The position numbers and the translations under genes were made by a program. From Chionoecetes opilio (Eukaryota; Arthropoda; Malacostraca; Decapoda; Majidae), in assembly GCA_016584305.1 (NCBI GenBank), contig JACEEZ010023651.1, forward strand, positions 173,586 to 237,585: DNA of 64,000 bases. Reading direction: 5' to 3'. The notes below the pieces were generated by a model. The model was not told where the DNA came from and did not search any database. It worked only from the letters and a program-made list of their open reading frames with translations. Each line of letters starts with the position of its first letter. Position 1 is the stretch's first letter. Positions 53,042-63,320 of this stretch are shown piece by piece.

Positions 53042-54156
53042 TTAACTTGTCCCCTTCAAAAAAACATTTTTTAGAGAAACTTTACCAGGATCTTTACCAG
53101 CCTGGAAGTCTAGGTGGTGCACAGGTGCTGTACGAAGCAGCGAAGACCATTAGACCAGATATTTCCTTGAAAGACGTGCAGAAGTTTCTGGAAAACTCCC
53201 GAGCCTACACTCTGCACAAATTACAACCAAAAAAAATTAAGAGGAGAGCCATTCTCAGCCCAAAACCACAGGTTATCATAGCAGCAGATTTGGCAGACAT
53301 GAGAGTTTTATCGCCGTACAACAAAGGCCATAATTATATTCTAGTATGCATCGATGCATTTTCAAGGTATGCAAAAACTTTGACACTAAAACGCAAAGAT
53401 GGAAATTCCATGCTAGCGGCCATGAAGACGGTGCTAGAGGAGGAGGATGTCTTTAAAGGGGTGTCGAGACTTTTCGTGGATCGAGGCAAAGATTTTTACA
53501 ATCGACAACTTCAGGGCTATTTAGGAGGTAGACACATAAAAACATACAGCGTTTATTCTCAAGAAACAAAAAGCAGCATCGCGGAACGTTTCATCAGAAC
53601 TCTAAAAGCTCGCCTGTACAAATACATGACAGCACACAATACACTCGAGTACGTTTCCGTACTCGATGGTGTGGTCAAAAGCTACAATCACACGCGACAC
53701 AGGCAATTAGGGAAAACACCTGCTGAGGTACACGCCATGAGGAAACCCCAGCAAATCATTGAACAGTTTAAGAAGCTTCATTATAAAAGCCAAGAAAAGC
53801 ATCAAAGCACGACCAGTCGAGAATTGATCATTGGTGATTACGTTCGATTAGTGGGTGCTGACAGAGCCTCAAAATTCAGCAAGAGGATTTCATATTCAAA
53901 ATACAGAGGAAATATTTAAAATTGACACCGTGGACCATCGCCAATATCCCATAGCTTATACATAAAAGGTTTAACCGGTGAACCCATCCAAGGCTTGTTT
54001 TATAGACAGGAACTCGTTAAGGTTCAGCTCCCAGAAGTTTTTCCCGTTATCATCAAGAGATCCAGAATTATAAACGGAAGGAAGCAATTTTATGTTTCCT
54101 GGTTGGGTTATGACACCACCCAGGACGAATGGATAGATGCACGTGACATTTCATAG
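53029..54156 (+). pseudogene. Polinton integrase (DDE) with C-terminal chromodomain, frameshifted tail
   Basis: Open frame 53029-53919 carries the retroviral-type core: Asp87 in AADLADM, Asp151 in VDRGKDF and Glu186 in SIAERFIRTLK, a D-D-35-E layout. After shifts near 53900 and 53950 the chromodomain-like tail is readable to 54156 (FYVSWLGYDTTQDEW). No obvious HHCC zinc finger is visible upstream of the core. The enzyme joins element ends to host DNA. All catalytic residues are present; only the tail is out of frame. Confidence 0.9.
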
Positions 54157-54158
54157 AA

Positions 54159-54422
54159 ATGTCAAAAACAGCACCTCCATTTGCCTTCCTTCACAAGGAG
54201 CTCATATTCTTACTTGCTAAAATTTCTCCCGAAAAGCATAAGAAACTCATATCAGTCTTGGAAAAAAAACATATTGATTGCTTAGCAGAGATATTTCTAA
54301 ATATTTTAAAGAATAAACTCACGGAATATAAAGGTATTGTCAAATCACTAAACAAATACAAAGATGATACAGGAGAACCTCATTTAACCGGCATTCAAAA
54401 CAACGGCACTAATCGACCCAGG

Positions 54423-54424
<2 letters not shown>
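54159..54424 (+). CDS. small conserved Polinton protein, interrupted by retroelement insertion
   Basis: ATG three bases after the integrase stop; FLHKELIFLLAKISPEKHKK and LAEIFLNILKNKLT resemble the short 'LLxxLAxxSPxxRKxLI...CxLNILxGN' protein found between integrase and structural genes in Polintons and in some LINE/viral relatives. The frame runs into a poly-T insertion at about 54425, so the natural end is lost or displaced. Confidence 0.55.
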
Positions 54425-54456
<32 letters not shown>

Positions 54457-54958
54457 CTCTCCGGGCCTCCAGCAGGGAGGTCCACGGGCTAGCTTGAGCC
54501 CGTCAGAGAGATCCTGTAAAAAAAGAGAGGAGAGTGTTCGTGCTGCTGGCGTGCGACACGAGGACTGGCTTGTCCATCCTGACGAGGAGTGCGGGGTAGA
54601 AAGGGGCACTCAGCAGGATAACCCAGGTATTAATTAGGTATAATTATTTCAAAAACTGAGAAAATCGGCAGAAATTTAGTTCAAATTTGGCGGGGTACGC
54701 AGGGTTGGCAACCCTTTCATCCCTTTCACTGGTAAACTCTGGAACTCTCTTCCTGTTTCTATTTTTCCACTTTCCTATGACTTACATCTTTTCAAAAGAA
54801 GAGTAACAAGACACCTCCCGAACTAAATTGGCTCACCCCTCTTTTTTATTTTATTCTCTTACTGTCTTCTTTATAGGGACTGGCAACTAAGCAGGCTTTG
54901 TGTTACCCATTTTTGTTGTGCCCTTGGCCAGTTCCTTGTGATGGGGGTGGAAAAAAAA
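54425..54958. mobile_element. retroelement insertion(s) inside the Polinton
   Basis: Begins with about 33 T (the poly(A) of a minus-strand retroelement) and ends with a plus-strand LINE tail: GGCAACTAAGCAGGCTTTGTG, GTTACCC, TTGGCCAG, GTGATGG then A(9). The same tail occurs at 943-1045 and inverted at 18241-18360. The middle reads as a reverse-transcriptase C-terminus (LWNSLPV-like) in the plus strand. Probably two nested insertions; the border near 54640 is a guess. Confidence 0.65.
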
Positions 54959-55380
54959 ATGGGATTTTGGGCGATTCCATAAGAGTAACTCAAAACAACG
55001 GCAAAATGAGTTATCCGGCATGCGCTCCCCCCCGAGGGTGCTCGATAAACGAGGTTTTCCTGTATAAGGAAAGTAGCCAAGAAAAAAGAGTCTACTGTGT
55101 TGAAAAGGAAAATCCTTACATCCCAAAGGGGTGGTGCGATCTTGTCGGTGTTATTGCCTCTGGCGGCCAGTGTCATAACAAGTCTCTTTTCGAAAAGGAG
55201 GAGTTTTGCTTGATTCCCAAAACGATGGCAGAGCAGTTTCTTACATGCCAATCCCCCTCTACCCAGGGTCTTAGCCATGAAAATAATAATAATAATAATA
55301 ATAATACTAATGATAACGAAAATAACCCACTCAAAAAAAAGAAGAAAAAAAAGAAAGACTATTTCATCCTCAGTACGTAA
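54959..55380 (+). CDS. Polinton hypothetical protein with polyAsn/polyLys tail
   Basis: Open to TAA at 55378-55380, with SYPACAPPRGCSINEVFLYK, several Cys, ENPYIPKGWCDLVGVIASGG, then polyAsn from (AAT)n and polyLys. The start was probably cut off by the retroelement. I recognise no domain. It may be the N-terminal part of the protein continued in another frame downstream. Confidence 0.4.
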
Positions 55381-55913
55381 AACAACTAGACATCCCTCCA
55401 CCCATACCACAAAACCGTGGCAGCCACCACACCAGCCACAGAAGAGGTTGCAGAAGCAGGTTATTTCTCCACCCAGAGCGGTGATGACGAATCACCTTGC
55501 CACCAATTTTGACCCGAGACCCGCTCTGGATCATATAGTTAATATCAGGGCTAAAGTGAGTCAGAGAGATTATATAAGATCGATGATATCCCTCATGAGA
55601 AATACACCGGGAATATTTTGGGATTTCCATGGAAATCTTTTGGAGCCAATTCGTAATTTCAATGTTATTGATATATTAAAAACACTGAGTGACCAGTGAT
55701 ACCAGTGATAAGACAGGTTTTGAAAAAAATGATGTGCCAATCATTAGGATGCTCCTACATAGCGCCAGTGTGGATCCCTCATTTATACGTAGTAATAAAG
55801 CCAATCGGCAGTTGTTGGGTGGATCAAAATATCTTACCAAACCATCTTCCTCTTCCCCCTCAAACTCTGCAGCGCAGACGCAAATAATGTCGTGGGAGAA
55901 ATACCGAGTATAA
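55381..55913 (+). pseudogene. Polinton small protein with F-W-D...GNL motif, frameshifted
   Basis: Frame through 55696 reads KVSQRDYIRSMISLMRNTPG then IFWDFHGNLLEPIRNFNVID. The W-D-x-x-G-x(n)-N-x-x-D-x-L pattern is typical of a short Polinton protein of unknown function. A shift near 55695 continues it in the frame ending at 55913 (IIRMLLHSASVDPSFIRSNK...). Start unclear; it could be fused to the preceding frame. Confidence 0.5.
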
Positions 55914-56020
55914 AAGCTATGCCCCGCACTACCATTCAGGATCATTCGCGCGCGCTACCTACGCAGAGGGAGAGGTGAGACAGACAGACAGAGTGAGGCA
56001 ACCGAGTGTGATATACAAAC

Positions 56021-56046
56021 CCCCCCCCCCCCCCCCCCCCCCCCCC
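56021..56046 (+). repeat. poly(C) tract followed by poly(A)
   Basis: About 26 consecutive C then seven A, between two Polinton genes. Such a tract is rare and its length is likely uncertain. Confidence 0.9.
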
Positions 56047-56080
56047 AAAAAAATGACTAGAGTATTATCCACCCATCTCC

Positions 56081-56738
56081 ATGAAGGGTCGCATGACCGA
56101 CAGACAGTTTTTTGACCCCAACACGTGTTTAGTGCCAGCCATTAACGCCACGAGTTTTAAGGGTAATGGCATAGCCAAAGACCTGGCTGAGATTTACCCC
56201 TATGCTAATCTCTTTGATGAGCGGAAACAACTTTTTTATTTAAATAGAGTCATTTGGTCTGACAGACCATGTGTTGGTTCACTGGTGGTTAGAGAACCAC
56301 CCCCGAGCTCAAATTACCCCCACATTGTGGGTCTCGTGACACAATTTGGACGGAGATTCTGTGGAATACAATCATGTGGCGAAATATTTCATAGAAAACA
56401 GTAGAGACGTGCATTATGTCAATGGACTGATGTCAGATACAAAGCAGAACAGACGAGAAACGTTTCAAAAGTGTTTGCAACATCTGGTGGATTATGTCTT
56501 GCAGAATAAGACCATTAGAAAAGTTGTTTTTCCCAATGGTATAGGAATAAGGGGTAAAGCGGATCACGAGTGCAAAACCTACTATTTGGTTGAGCTGAAA
56601 GATTTGGCTCGTCGGTTAGACTTGAATAATACAGCCGTCGTACTGTTGGAGCAGGAGTTTCCTTGGGAAGATAATGCTACCGGTGCTGCTGCTGCATCAG
56701 TTGATGTCGTGGGCACGGGAGCCAGATCTAGGTTGTAA
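56081..56738 (+). pseudogene. macrodomain-like protein in the Polinton, one frameshift
   Basis: First frame (56081-56345) has VPAINATSFKGNGIAKDLAE, echoing the macro-domain 'VNAxN..GGGIA' loop, then PHIVGLVTQFG. After a one-base shift near 56345 the second frame (to 56738) reads SDTKQNRRETFQKCLQHLVD, VVFPNGIGIRG and TYYLVELKDLAR, echoing the 'siafP.iGtG..g' strand-loop of macro domains. About 215 residues overall. If right, it would bind or cleave ADP-ribose. Fold assignment rests on pattern only. Confidence 0.5.
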
Positions 56739-56795
56739 CTCTACCCAACTACTATAAAAATATTATTTCAAAAGAATAAAAGTGCAGTTGACATC

Positions 56796-57257
56796 ATGCA
56801 GCCATCAACGAGAGTGGTGTTTCTTCCTCCTTCGGAAAAGGAGTTTTCGAGTTTGTTGGGTGAAATTCCTCAATCAACAGGGAGTGGGCTAGACAACATC
56901 AAAACTGCGACATTCGCAACTCCCACTAGACTACATCAGCGCGGAGGCATTTTTTTTAGTTCTCTCGCCAATATAGCAAAAACTGCAGCGCTATTTTTGT
57001 TTCTAACCCTCGCCCCTAGCGCGATGAAATTTACACAGGATGTCATGCAAGATGTGAGCAGTGGGCAAAGGGGTCTGAGAGGTGCTTTAAAGAAGAGAGG
57101 AATCGAGGCTTTGAAGGGGGTTGGTAGTAGATTAATGAAAGGAGGGAAAAGGAGAAGACAAAGATCAACATCGAAGAAAATGAAGAAGAATAAGAATAAG
57201 AATAAGAAAACCAATGGCTGTAATAAAAGAATCATGGATGTCTTCAATGTGATATAG
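56796..57257 (+). CDS. Polinton basic core/minor structural protein
   Basis: Intact 153-codon frame: an N-terminal part with RGGIFFSSLANIAKTA, a hydrophobic stretch (ALFLFLTLAP), VMQDVSSGQRGLRGALKKRG, then a long Lys/Arg tail (KRRRQRSTSKKMKK). This layout (hydrophobic/amphipathic segment with 'DV..G...L..RG..AL' and basic tail) is the usual Polinton minor protein just before the capsid gene, compared by some with adenovirus core or pVI-like proteins. The function is inferred. Confidence 0.65.
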   Translation: MQPSTRVVFLPPSEKEFSSLLGEIPQSTGSGLDNIKTATFATPTRLHQRGGIFFSSLANIAKTAALFLFLTLAPSAMKFTQDVMQDVSSGQRGLRGALKKRGIEALKGVGSRLMKGGKRRRQRSTSKKMKKNKNKNKKTNGCNKRIMDVFNVI

Positions 57258-57365
57258 TGTGCGCACGCACGTGTGTGTGTGTGTGTGCGTGTGCAGCAAC
57301 CACAAAAAAGGTGGCACAGTTCTCTCACGCGGGAGTTATAGCATCACCACGAAGGGTTACACACC

Positions 57366-58713
57366 ATGGCAGCGCCCGCCGCCGCCCCAACTGTTCCTGT
57401 TTCCGAATATGCCGCCAGTATTGTTAGCGAATTTCCAAGAATATATAGACAACGACTAGTGGAAAGTTCTATTGCTTCTAAAACCCTCGTAGATATTCTA
57501 CCTGTAAATTTGAATAGTCATGCCAGGTTACAAGATAAGTACTGTACTTAGAATTTCGTTTACCGGGCGTAAGACGGTCTTTTATTGATCTTTCCAAACT
57601 TGTTCTTGAGTTAAAACTGAGTCTCACACAAGCTGATGGACAGACAAAGCTCGAAGATGCAGTCAACGGGACATATGTTAATGGAACTGCCAATACCATG
57701 TTTAAATCCATTCAGGTGTATATTGGCGATCAAATGGTGGAGACTAACCCATACTTTAATTATTGGTCATACATAAAGATGATAACAAGCCTATCACTGA
57801 TAAAAATCAAGTCACTGGGGGAGGTTGGAAATCTCGTAAGAGATGACAAGAGAAGTGGTGGGGGAGTTACAGTAGACACTTTTGACGCTGGGTATTTTAC
57901 TAATCTCTCTAACGAGGCCAAGAGGAAAGTTAAAAACATCAAACAACACGGTCTTCATCTCACATTTCCCATAAAGTCAGATGTTGCTTCGTGTGATCAG
58001 TACTTGTGGGATGACATACCAGTGAGGATTAGACTAGAAGTAGCAAATGAGGCTTGGTATGTCAACACAGATGGTGACGGTAGTGGTGTTCGCTCGCACA
58101 TCGACTTTGCCAAGCTGTGGGTAACAAGACTCCAGCCTTATCCTTCCGCCCTTATGTCGCTTAATAATCAACTCGAGGGGGGTATGAACACAAAGACGCT
58201 TTTTAACAAAACACTTTATAAGACTCGTTTTAGGAAAAACAACAAACCAGTCTCATTTCTGATTTACCCTGGGGAAATGTCATTCCTGAATGCTTATATG
58301 TGGTCATGGTTGATATGAATGCTTTTGCAGGTGCCTATAATAGGAATGGATTGTATTTCTCCAGTAATAATTTATCTGAGATAACAGTCTCCGTTAATGG
58401 AGTGTGTATAAGAACTCTTGTCAGCTTTCCCCACGAATGCTCCCAAGCCTATTTCAATACTTTAGAAAGTTTAGGGATAGAAAATGATACCTTGCTAGAA
58501 TTTGATAGTTTTAAGAAAGGAAGAACAATCTTAGTGTACAGTCTATTACCAGAAGATCTACCGGGCACAGTGCCGCTTGAACAAAGTGGTAACCTCCGAA
58601 TCAGTTTCCAACTCCAGCAAGGGCTAGATCACAATCTCTTATTCCTTGTATTCGGGGACTCGAATCTCTGTGATCTCTATAAACGCAGAAAGGAATGTAG
58701 TTTGCGACACTAG
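57366..58713 (+). pseudogene. Polinton major capsid protein (double jelly roll), two frameshifts
   Basis: Starts at ATG 57366 (MAAPAAAPTVPVSEYAASIV). Frame changes near 57540 and 58272 link three stretches of about 445 residues in all. Landmarks: LEFRLPGVRRSFIDLSKL, FKSIQVYIGDQMVETNPYFN, YWSYIKM, the central VMVDMNAFAGAYNRN and NLSEITVSVNG, and RISFQLQ near the end. These match the order of conserved blocks in Polinton/adintovirus major capsid proteins. Size is normal. It sits between core protein and protease as expected for a capsid module. Confidence 0.85.
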
Positions 58714-58753
58714 AGCTTAAAATATAAAAATAATAATAATAATAAAAATCAAC

Positions 58754-59343
58754 AAACAACAAATATTGGAAGGCCTTAGAGACTCGCTAAATTTTAACAC
58801 CATACATTTCCTTGGTTGTTTATCAGCAGATCAAGTAGCTAAATTAGATTTTAGATATAAGGATGGGAAACCTATTGTATTCATTGCTAATGTTTTGAGT
58901 GCACAGCAATTAAGAATCATGGGACATTGGGTTGCTTTTTATATAACCGGGAAAAGTATTATTTTTTTTACTCATATGCTTTAAACCCAAGACTGTATTC
59001 TAAGTATTTCTTATATTTTTTCAAAAAATATAAAGAATTTAACATTTTACAGCTCAAAATGAGGTTGCAATCAGATAAATCATTAGTGTGCGGTGCTTAT
59101 TGTATGCAGTTTCTGTATTTATGTAATCATCTAGGGATTATTATGACATGTCAGTTTTTTAGAAATAATTATCATATAAACAATTTTTTGATGAATGATA
59201 GGAAAGTATTGTGTTTTGCATATCAAAAATTTACCATGCCTAGTTGTAAAAATACATTTATGAGAGATGGATTGAAATATATTATGTGTCTTTGGTTATG
59301 CACAAAGACACGCCCCGCCTCCAAGCAGCACAGCACCTGCTAA
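58754..59343 (+). pseudogene. Polinton adenain-like cysteine protease, frameshifted, start unclear
   Basis: HFLGCLSADQ then catalytic-type His in MGHWVAFYI; after a shift in the T run near 58965 come YALNPRLYSKYFLYFF and catalytic-type Cys in VCGAYCMQFLYL. Order His...Cys with these contexts is that of adenovirus-type maturation proteases (C5 family). No ATG precedes the conserved start in frame, and the C-terminal ~20 codons look unrelated. It would process capsid precursors. Confidence 0.8.
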
Positions 59344-59557
59344 GAGTCACGCCCTCCCCCTCAAACCCCCTCCCCAACCATCCAACACTACCGCTGCTGG
59401 TATGCAAAAGGTCAACACAAAACAGAAATAATCAATATCTACTACGCCCTGCCCTGCCCTACCTCAATGATTGACTGCCATGACAACCAAGCCACAACAA
59501 ATCACAACCTGCCAGTGCCCCAGAAAATATTAGGTCAGTCTAAGATCTTCTCCGGCC

Positions 59558-61153
59558 ATGGATACACCTACTACTATTGCTGCCGCCAGGGCTCCTGGGT
59601 TGAACGAAGAGGAAGATATGTCTCAACCCTCTGTAAACCACGGTATGTAAAAACAAAAAATGCAAACGTGCAAATTACATTTTTGAAGGGAATAGATTAA
59701 ATATTCCCAAGGCAGAGGGAAAGGATATTGTTATTTTTTAATTTTTTCCAACAGATGTTGACGACCAACTAACTGAACCCTTCGATCGAGAACAATATGA
59801 AGCAGAGCACCATAGCCACCGACCCCCTACACCATCTGGTTTGAGATTTGGACATCAGCTTGCCAAATCTGAAATATGTAAGTAAAAAAAAAAAAAAATT
59901 GGATGAAATTATAACTTATTGCTTTGCTCAATGGTATATCTGCAAAAAAAAACAAGAATCATAGGAGAGAGAGAGAGAGATTTATATACATGTGTGATTT
60001 TTTTTCTCCTTTCAGATTCACACCTAACCATTGTGAATGGCGATCAACACTTTCATTGCTCCCGTGAAGATCTATCAGTTGGCAATGCATTCCCAGCCAT
60101 CAACAAAAATATTCTAAACGATGCTAGCGGTAGAAGGTGCAAGCAGTGGTTGAAACAACAGCGAAGATTAAATCAACAGAGACAGCTGCGAGAGTCTAGA
60201 CAGAGGAAACGAGCAGAGGCAAAAATACATGAGCAGCAGCAGAGACAACAACAGAAGCAGAGACAGCAGGAGAGACAAAAGCAGCAACATCAGGAGCAGA
60301 GACAACAACAGCTAAGACAGGAGAGACAAAAGCAGCAACATCAGGAGCAGAGACAACAGCAACAGCTAAGACAGCAGGAGCAGAGACAACAACAACAACA
60401 GCAGGAGAGACAGCAACAGGAGCAGGAGCAGATACAACAACAACAACAGCAGGAGAGACAGCAACAGGAGCAGGAGCAGATACAACAACAACAACAGCAG
60501 GAGAGACAGCAACAGGAACAGATACAACAACAACAACAGCAGGAGAGGCAGCAACAGGAGCAGGAGCAGATACAACAACAACAACAGCAGGAGCAGGGGG
60601 GGGCTTTTAACATGCCTCCCCCACCCCCCCAAAAAAAAAAAAAAAAGAACCCCGGCGTGAACACAATGAGCCACCCTCAAAGCAACAAAAGTCTCCACAG
60701 CCCAATATAAGACATCCCATGGTGGTTATTGAAGAAACCAATAAAAGAATTGATCCAAGATTAATTCAACAGCATAAAATAACTCACAATGAAGAAAAGA
60801 AAAATAGAGGCGCTGAGGATGACATTGGGGGATTCTCCACCCCTCAAAATAAAGAAAATAAGACAAGATCTCGGAGAAAACTTAGTCTTAGCAGAGCCAA
60901 GTCGGCAATCTTCAACACGAGTGGTGTTGGCAGCACTGTAGAGCTTGAACATGATGTGCTTGAATCGCAAGCACCACCGGGAGTGAATAATTTGGTTCGT
61001 GACCAATTGAACAGTGCGCAAACGTTGGGGGAGGATGAATCCCCAATAGAAAGTATATTACCCCCGTCCCTAGAGGCTATGAATCTTCCGTTTTCACTGG
61101 CTGAAATGTCAGACATATTCAAAGACAGTATAGAAAACGAAGAAACAAATTAG
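59558..61153 (+). CDS. three-exon polyQ protein gene spanning the right inverted repeat
   Basis: Exon 59558-59642 starts ATG (MDTPTTIAAARAPGLNEEED), donor ACG|GTATGT. Exon 59755-59877 follows TTTCCAACAG and ends TAT|GTAAGT. Exon 60016-61153 follows TCCTTTCAG. Both introns (112 and 138 bp) are phase 1 and remove stops. Exon 3 encodes GDQHFHCSREDLSVGNAF, a Gln/Arg-rich tract (about 60170-60598), then, after a slip in homopolymers near 60600-60650, a hydrophilic C-terminus from MVVIEETNK to IENEETN and TAG at 61151. No known domain. The last ~190 codons lie in the inverted repeat and are copied at the left end. Confidence 0.7.
60170..60598 (+). repeat. CAG/CAA polyglutamine-coding repeat
   Basis: Imperfect units of CAACAACAACAGCAGGAG(A/C)G... 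code for Gln with regular Glu/Arg. Longer repeats of about 57 bp (GAGAGACAGCAACAGGAGC...) are stacked in the 3' half. Confidence 0.88.
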
Positions 61154-61328
61154 GATGCATTACATGTGTAGTGAATAGGTTTTTTCTTAATTAGTAAGGT
61201 TTATCAAGCCTGATAACACTAATGGGTTTTTTTTATGTGTAGTCATAGCCTGGATTAAATGTTTGATTAAGTGTCTTAGCATTTTACGTTTCATCAAAAT
61301 AACATTAATGTTTATATGTACTTAGGCT
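60572..61328. repeat. right terminal inverted repeat of Polinton
   Basis: Matches the left repeat in inverse orientation, from the CAG/CAA tract to GTACTTAGGCT. It contains the 3' coding end of the polyQ gene. Confidence 0.9.
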
Positions 61329-61339
61329 GGATTAGATTA

Positions 61340-61452
61340 GATTAGATGTTCAATGAATTTTAGAATTATTTAAAGAACTCATATCTTGACTCAATTATTT
61401 AGACTAAGTTTTACGGTTACAATAGTAATGTATTTCAATAAATACACTGAAC

Positions 61453-61507
<55 letters not shown>

Positions 61508-61689
61508 GCCTGGATTAAATGTTATGTGTAATTAGATTAGATGTTCAATAAATTTCAAGAACTCATATTTTGACTCAATTATTTAGATGAAGTTTTTTAA
61601 TGTTATGATAGTAATGTATTTCAATAAATAAAACAAATAATATAAAAATAAATACTCTATCCACCCAAAAAAAAAAAATGGCACACATA

Positions 61690-61729
<40 letters not shown>

Positions 61730-61735
61730 CAGGGG
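61340..61735. repeat. duplicated flank with (CT)n microsatellites
   Basis: ATTAGATTAGATGTTCAAT... with TTTGACTCAATTATTTAGAT occurs twice (61336-61440 and 61530-61625) around (CT)n at 61457-61506; a second (CT)n is at 61690-61731. 61504-61520 repeats AGCCTGGATTAAATGTT from inside the right inverted repeat. Confidence 0.8.
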
Positions 61736-62327
61736 CGGCGTCATGCACAGCAGCAACATGTTAAAGCCCATCAGCCTTGCATTGGGCCCGTCGTCTTTAG
61801 GTCCCGGCCGTGAGGGACCCGCCAACAAGCAGGACTGACATCTTGTAATCAATCACCAGTATATCTTGCCCCGCTTGACACTCAGGATTACTCTGCCTTA
61901 CGCTCCAAAGCCTTGAGCATAATTCATCCATTTCCTGTAAATTCCCCTGTCATCCGCGGGATTATCTTGGAGGAGTTTAACAGGGGGGAGATGTGACGTC
62001 AGGATCATGGGAATGTGAACACGTATAGAAAGGTCGTTGAGACGAGAGTCAGTAGGCATGCATGGGTATTGAGTTAGGACCCATATATTTGCTATTTGCT
62101 ATATTTACAAAGTTAAAGGCTACAATAGAGGCAGTAGGCGGGAGTATTGTGTTTGTGTTGGGCCACGACTGTTACGTCAATGCACAGCATGATTAAAGGA
62201 GAACCTCACCCATTTCCTCGGGACGGACTGCCTGCCTGGACCTGACAAGTGGCTTATATGTTGTGGCGATGGTGGTTGAGAAAGTGTTAGACAATCTGTG
62301 GCACGATGGCATAGAAGAGGTCAGAGG

Positions 62328-63282
62328 TCACGTGTTATGGTGGACGAGGGCGGCGGCAGTGATGGTGACCTCGGAGAGAGGGAGGTGCCTCGCCGCCCAC
62401 CACACCACACTCAGCCCCAACACAACCTCGCCAAAGGGACAAGACATCTTTCCCTGAGGCTTATCTTGAAGGCAAATATTGAAGAGTGCGTCGGACTCGT
62501 GACACCCTCCTCCCCCACCTCCAACGTAGCCCTTCCTGGCGGGCCCGGCGTGCTGGCCGCCCCACTCCAGGTCTGTCATCACGCCCCGGCAGGTGGTTCC
62601 CGTGCCGTCCGTGGCTTGGTAGTCGCCTCCTCGCAGACTCTCCCCTGGTTCACCCTTGCGCTCAACGGTGCGAAACTTTGCTCCCTGATAGGAGGGCCCG
62701 AAGGTTCCGAGGCAGAGAGCCAGGAAGTGTTGTGCGCGCCGCAGCTGACCCCAGAGGCGTATGTGGACGCGACCCAGGTCAGCACCGGCCGCCTCAAGCT
62801 GTAGGTACACCTCGGGGGCGGACGGCGGCACGAGGAGCTGCACGGCGGGAACCTGCGGGGTGTTGAGGCGTTAGTGGTGGTGGTGGTGGTGGGTGATCGG
62901 GCTTTTACGAAGACTGGCCTACAAGTACACTGGACGTTCATAAAACAGAGTTGACAGGAACCAATATTTGTGCAAAGAAAGGAAAAGCAAGAAGGCAAAG
63001 GGAGGAAATTGCAAAGAAGTAGAAGCAAAAGAAGGAAACTGGCTCATTGTGGCGTGCCATTACACTCCAAGATAAGGAGGAGAAAACTTTTATCAAGATA
63101 AGGTCATTTCCGCCCAAGTATCTAATCTATCAAAGCACTTCCTTCCTTAGTAACGCCTTACTGTGGATTTGTTGATTACCTGCAATCATCTGCCTGTCTT
63201 ACTGAATCCTCAGGTTTGCTACAGTCATAAACAATAGAAAACCCTTATCAAATTCCACTCAGGACACACACACACACACACA

Positions 63283-63320
<38 letters not shown>

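Larger units (their letters stand above)
48748..61328 (+). mobile_element. Polinton/Maverick (adintovirus-like) element, ~12.6 kb
   Basis: Bounded by ~760-bp inverted repeats and carrying the full Polinton gene set on one strand: protein-primed PolB (truncated), penton-like protein, FtsK/HerA ATPase, retroviral-type integrase with chromodomain, core-like protein, double-jelly-roll capsid and adenain-like protease. Outer ends read AGCCTAAG...; 6-bp flanks (ATACAC left, GGATTA right) do not match, so no target duplication is evident and the true ends may differ by a few bases. Many one-base frame breaks; described here as found. Confidence 0.9.

Noticed and set aside
59286..59474. Small frame after the protease
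   Set aside because: Low-complexity Pro/Ser frame without conservation; probably spacer before the polyQ gene.
48748..61328. Retrovirus or LTR retrotransposon (because of the DDE integrase and chromodomain)
   Set aside because: No gag-pol polyprotein or reverse transcriptase; PolB, packaging ATPase, jelly-roll capsid and adenain-like protease point to a Polinton.
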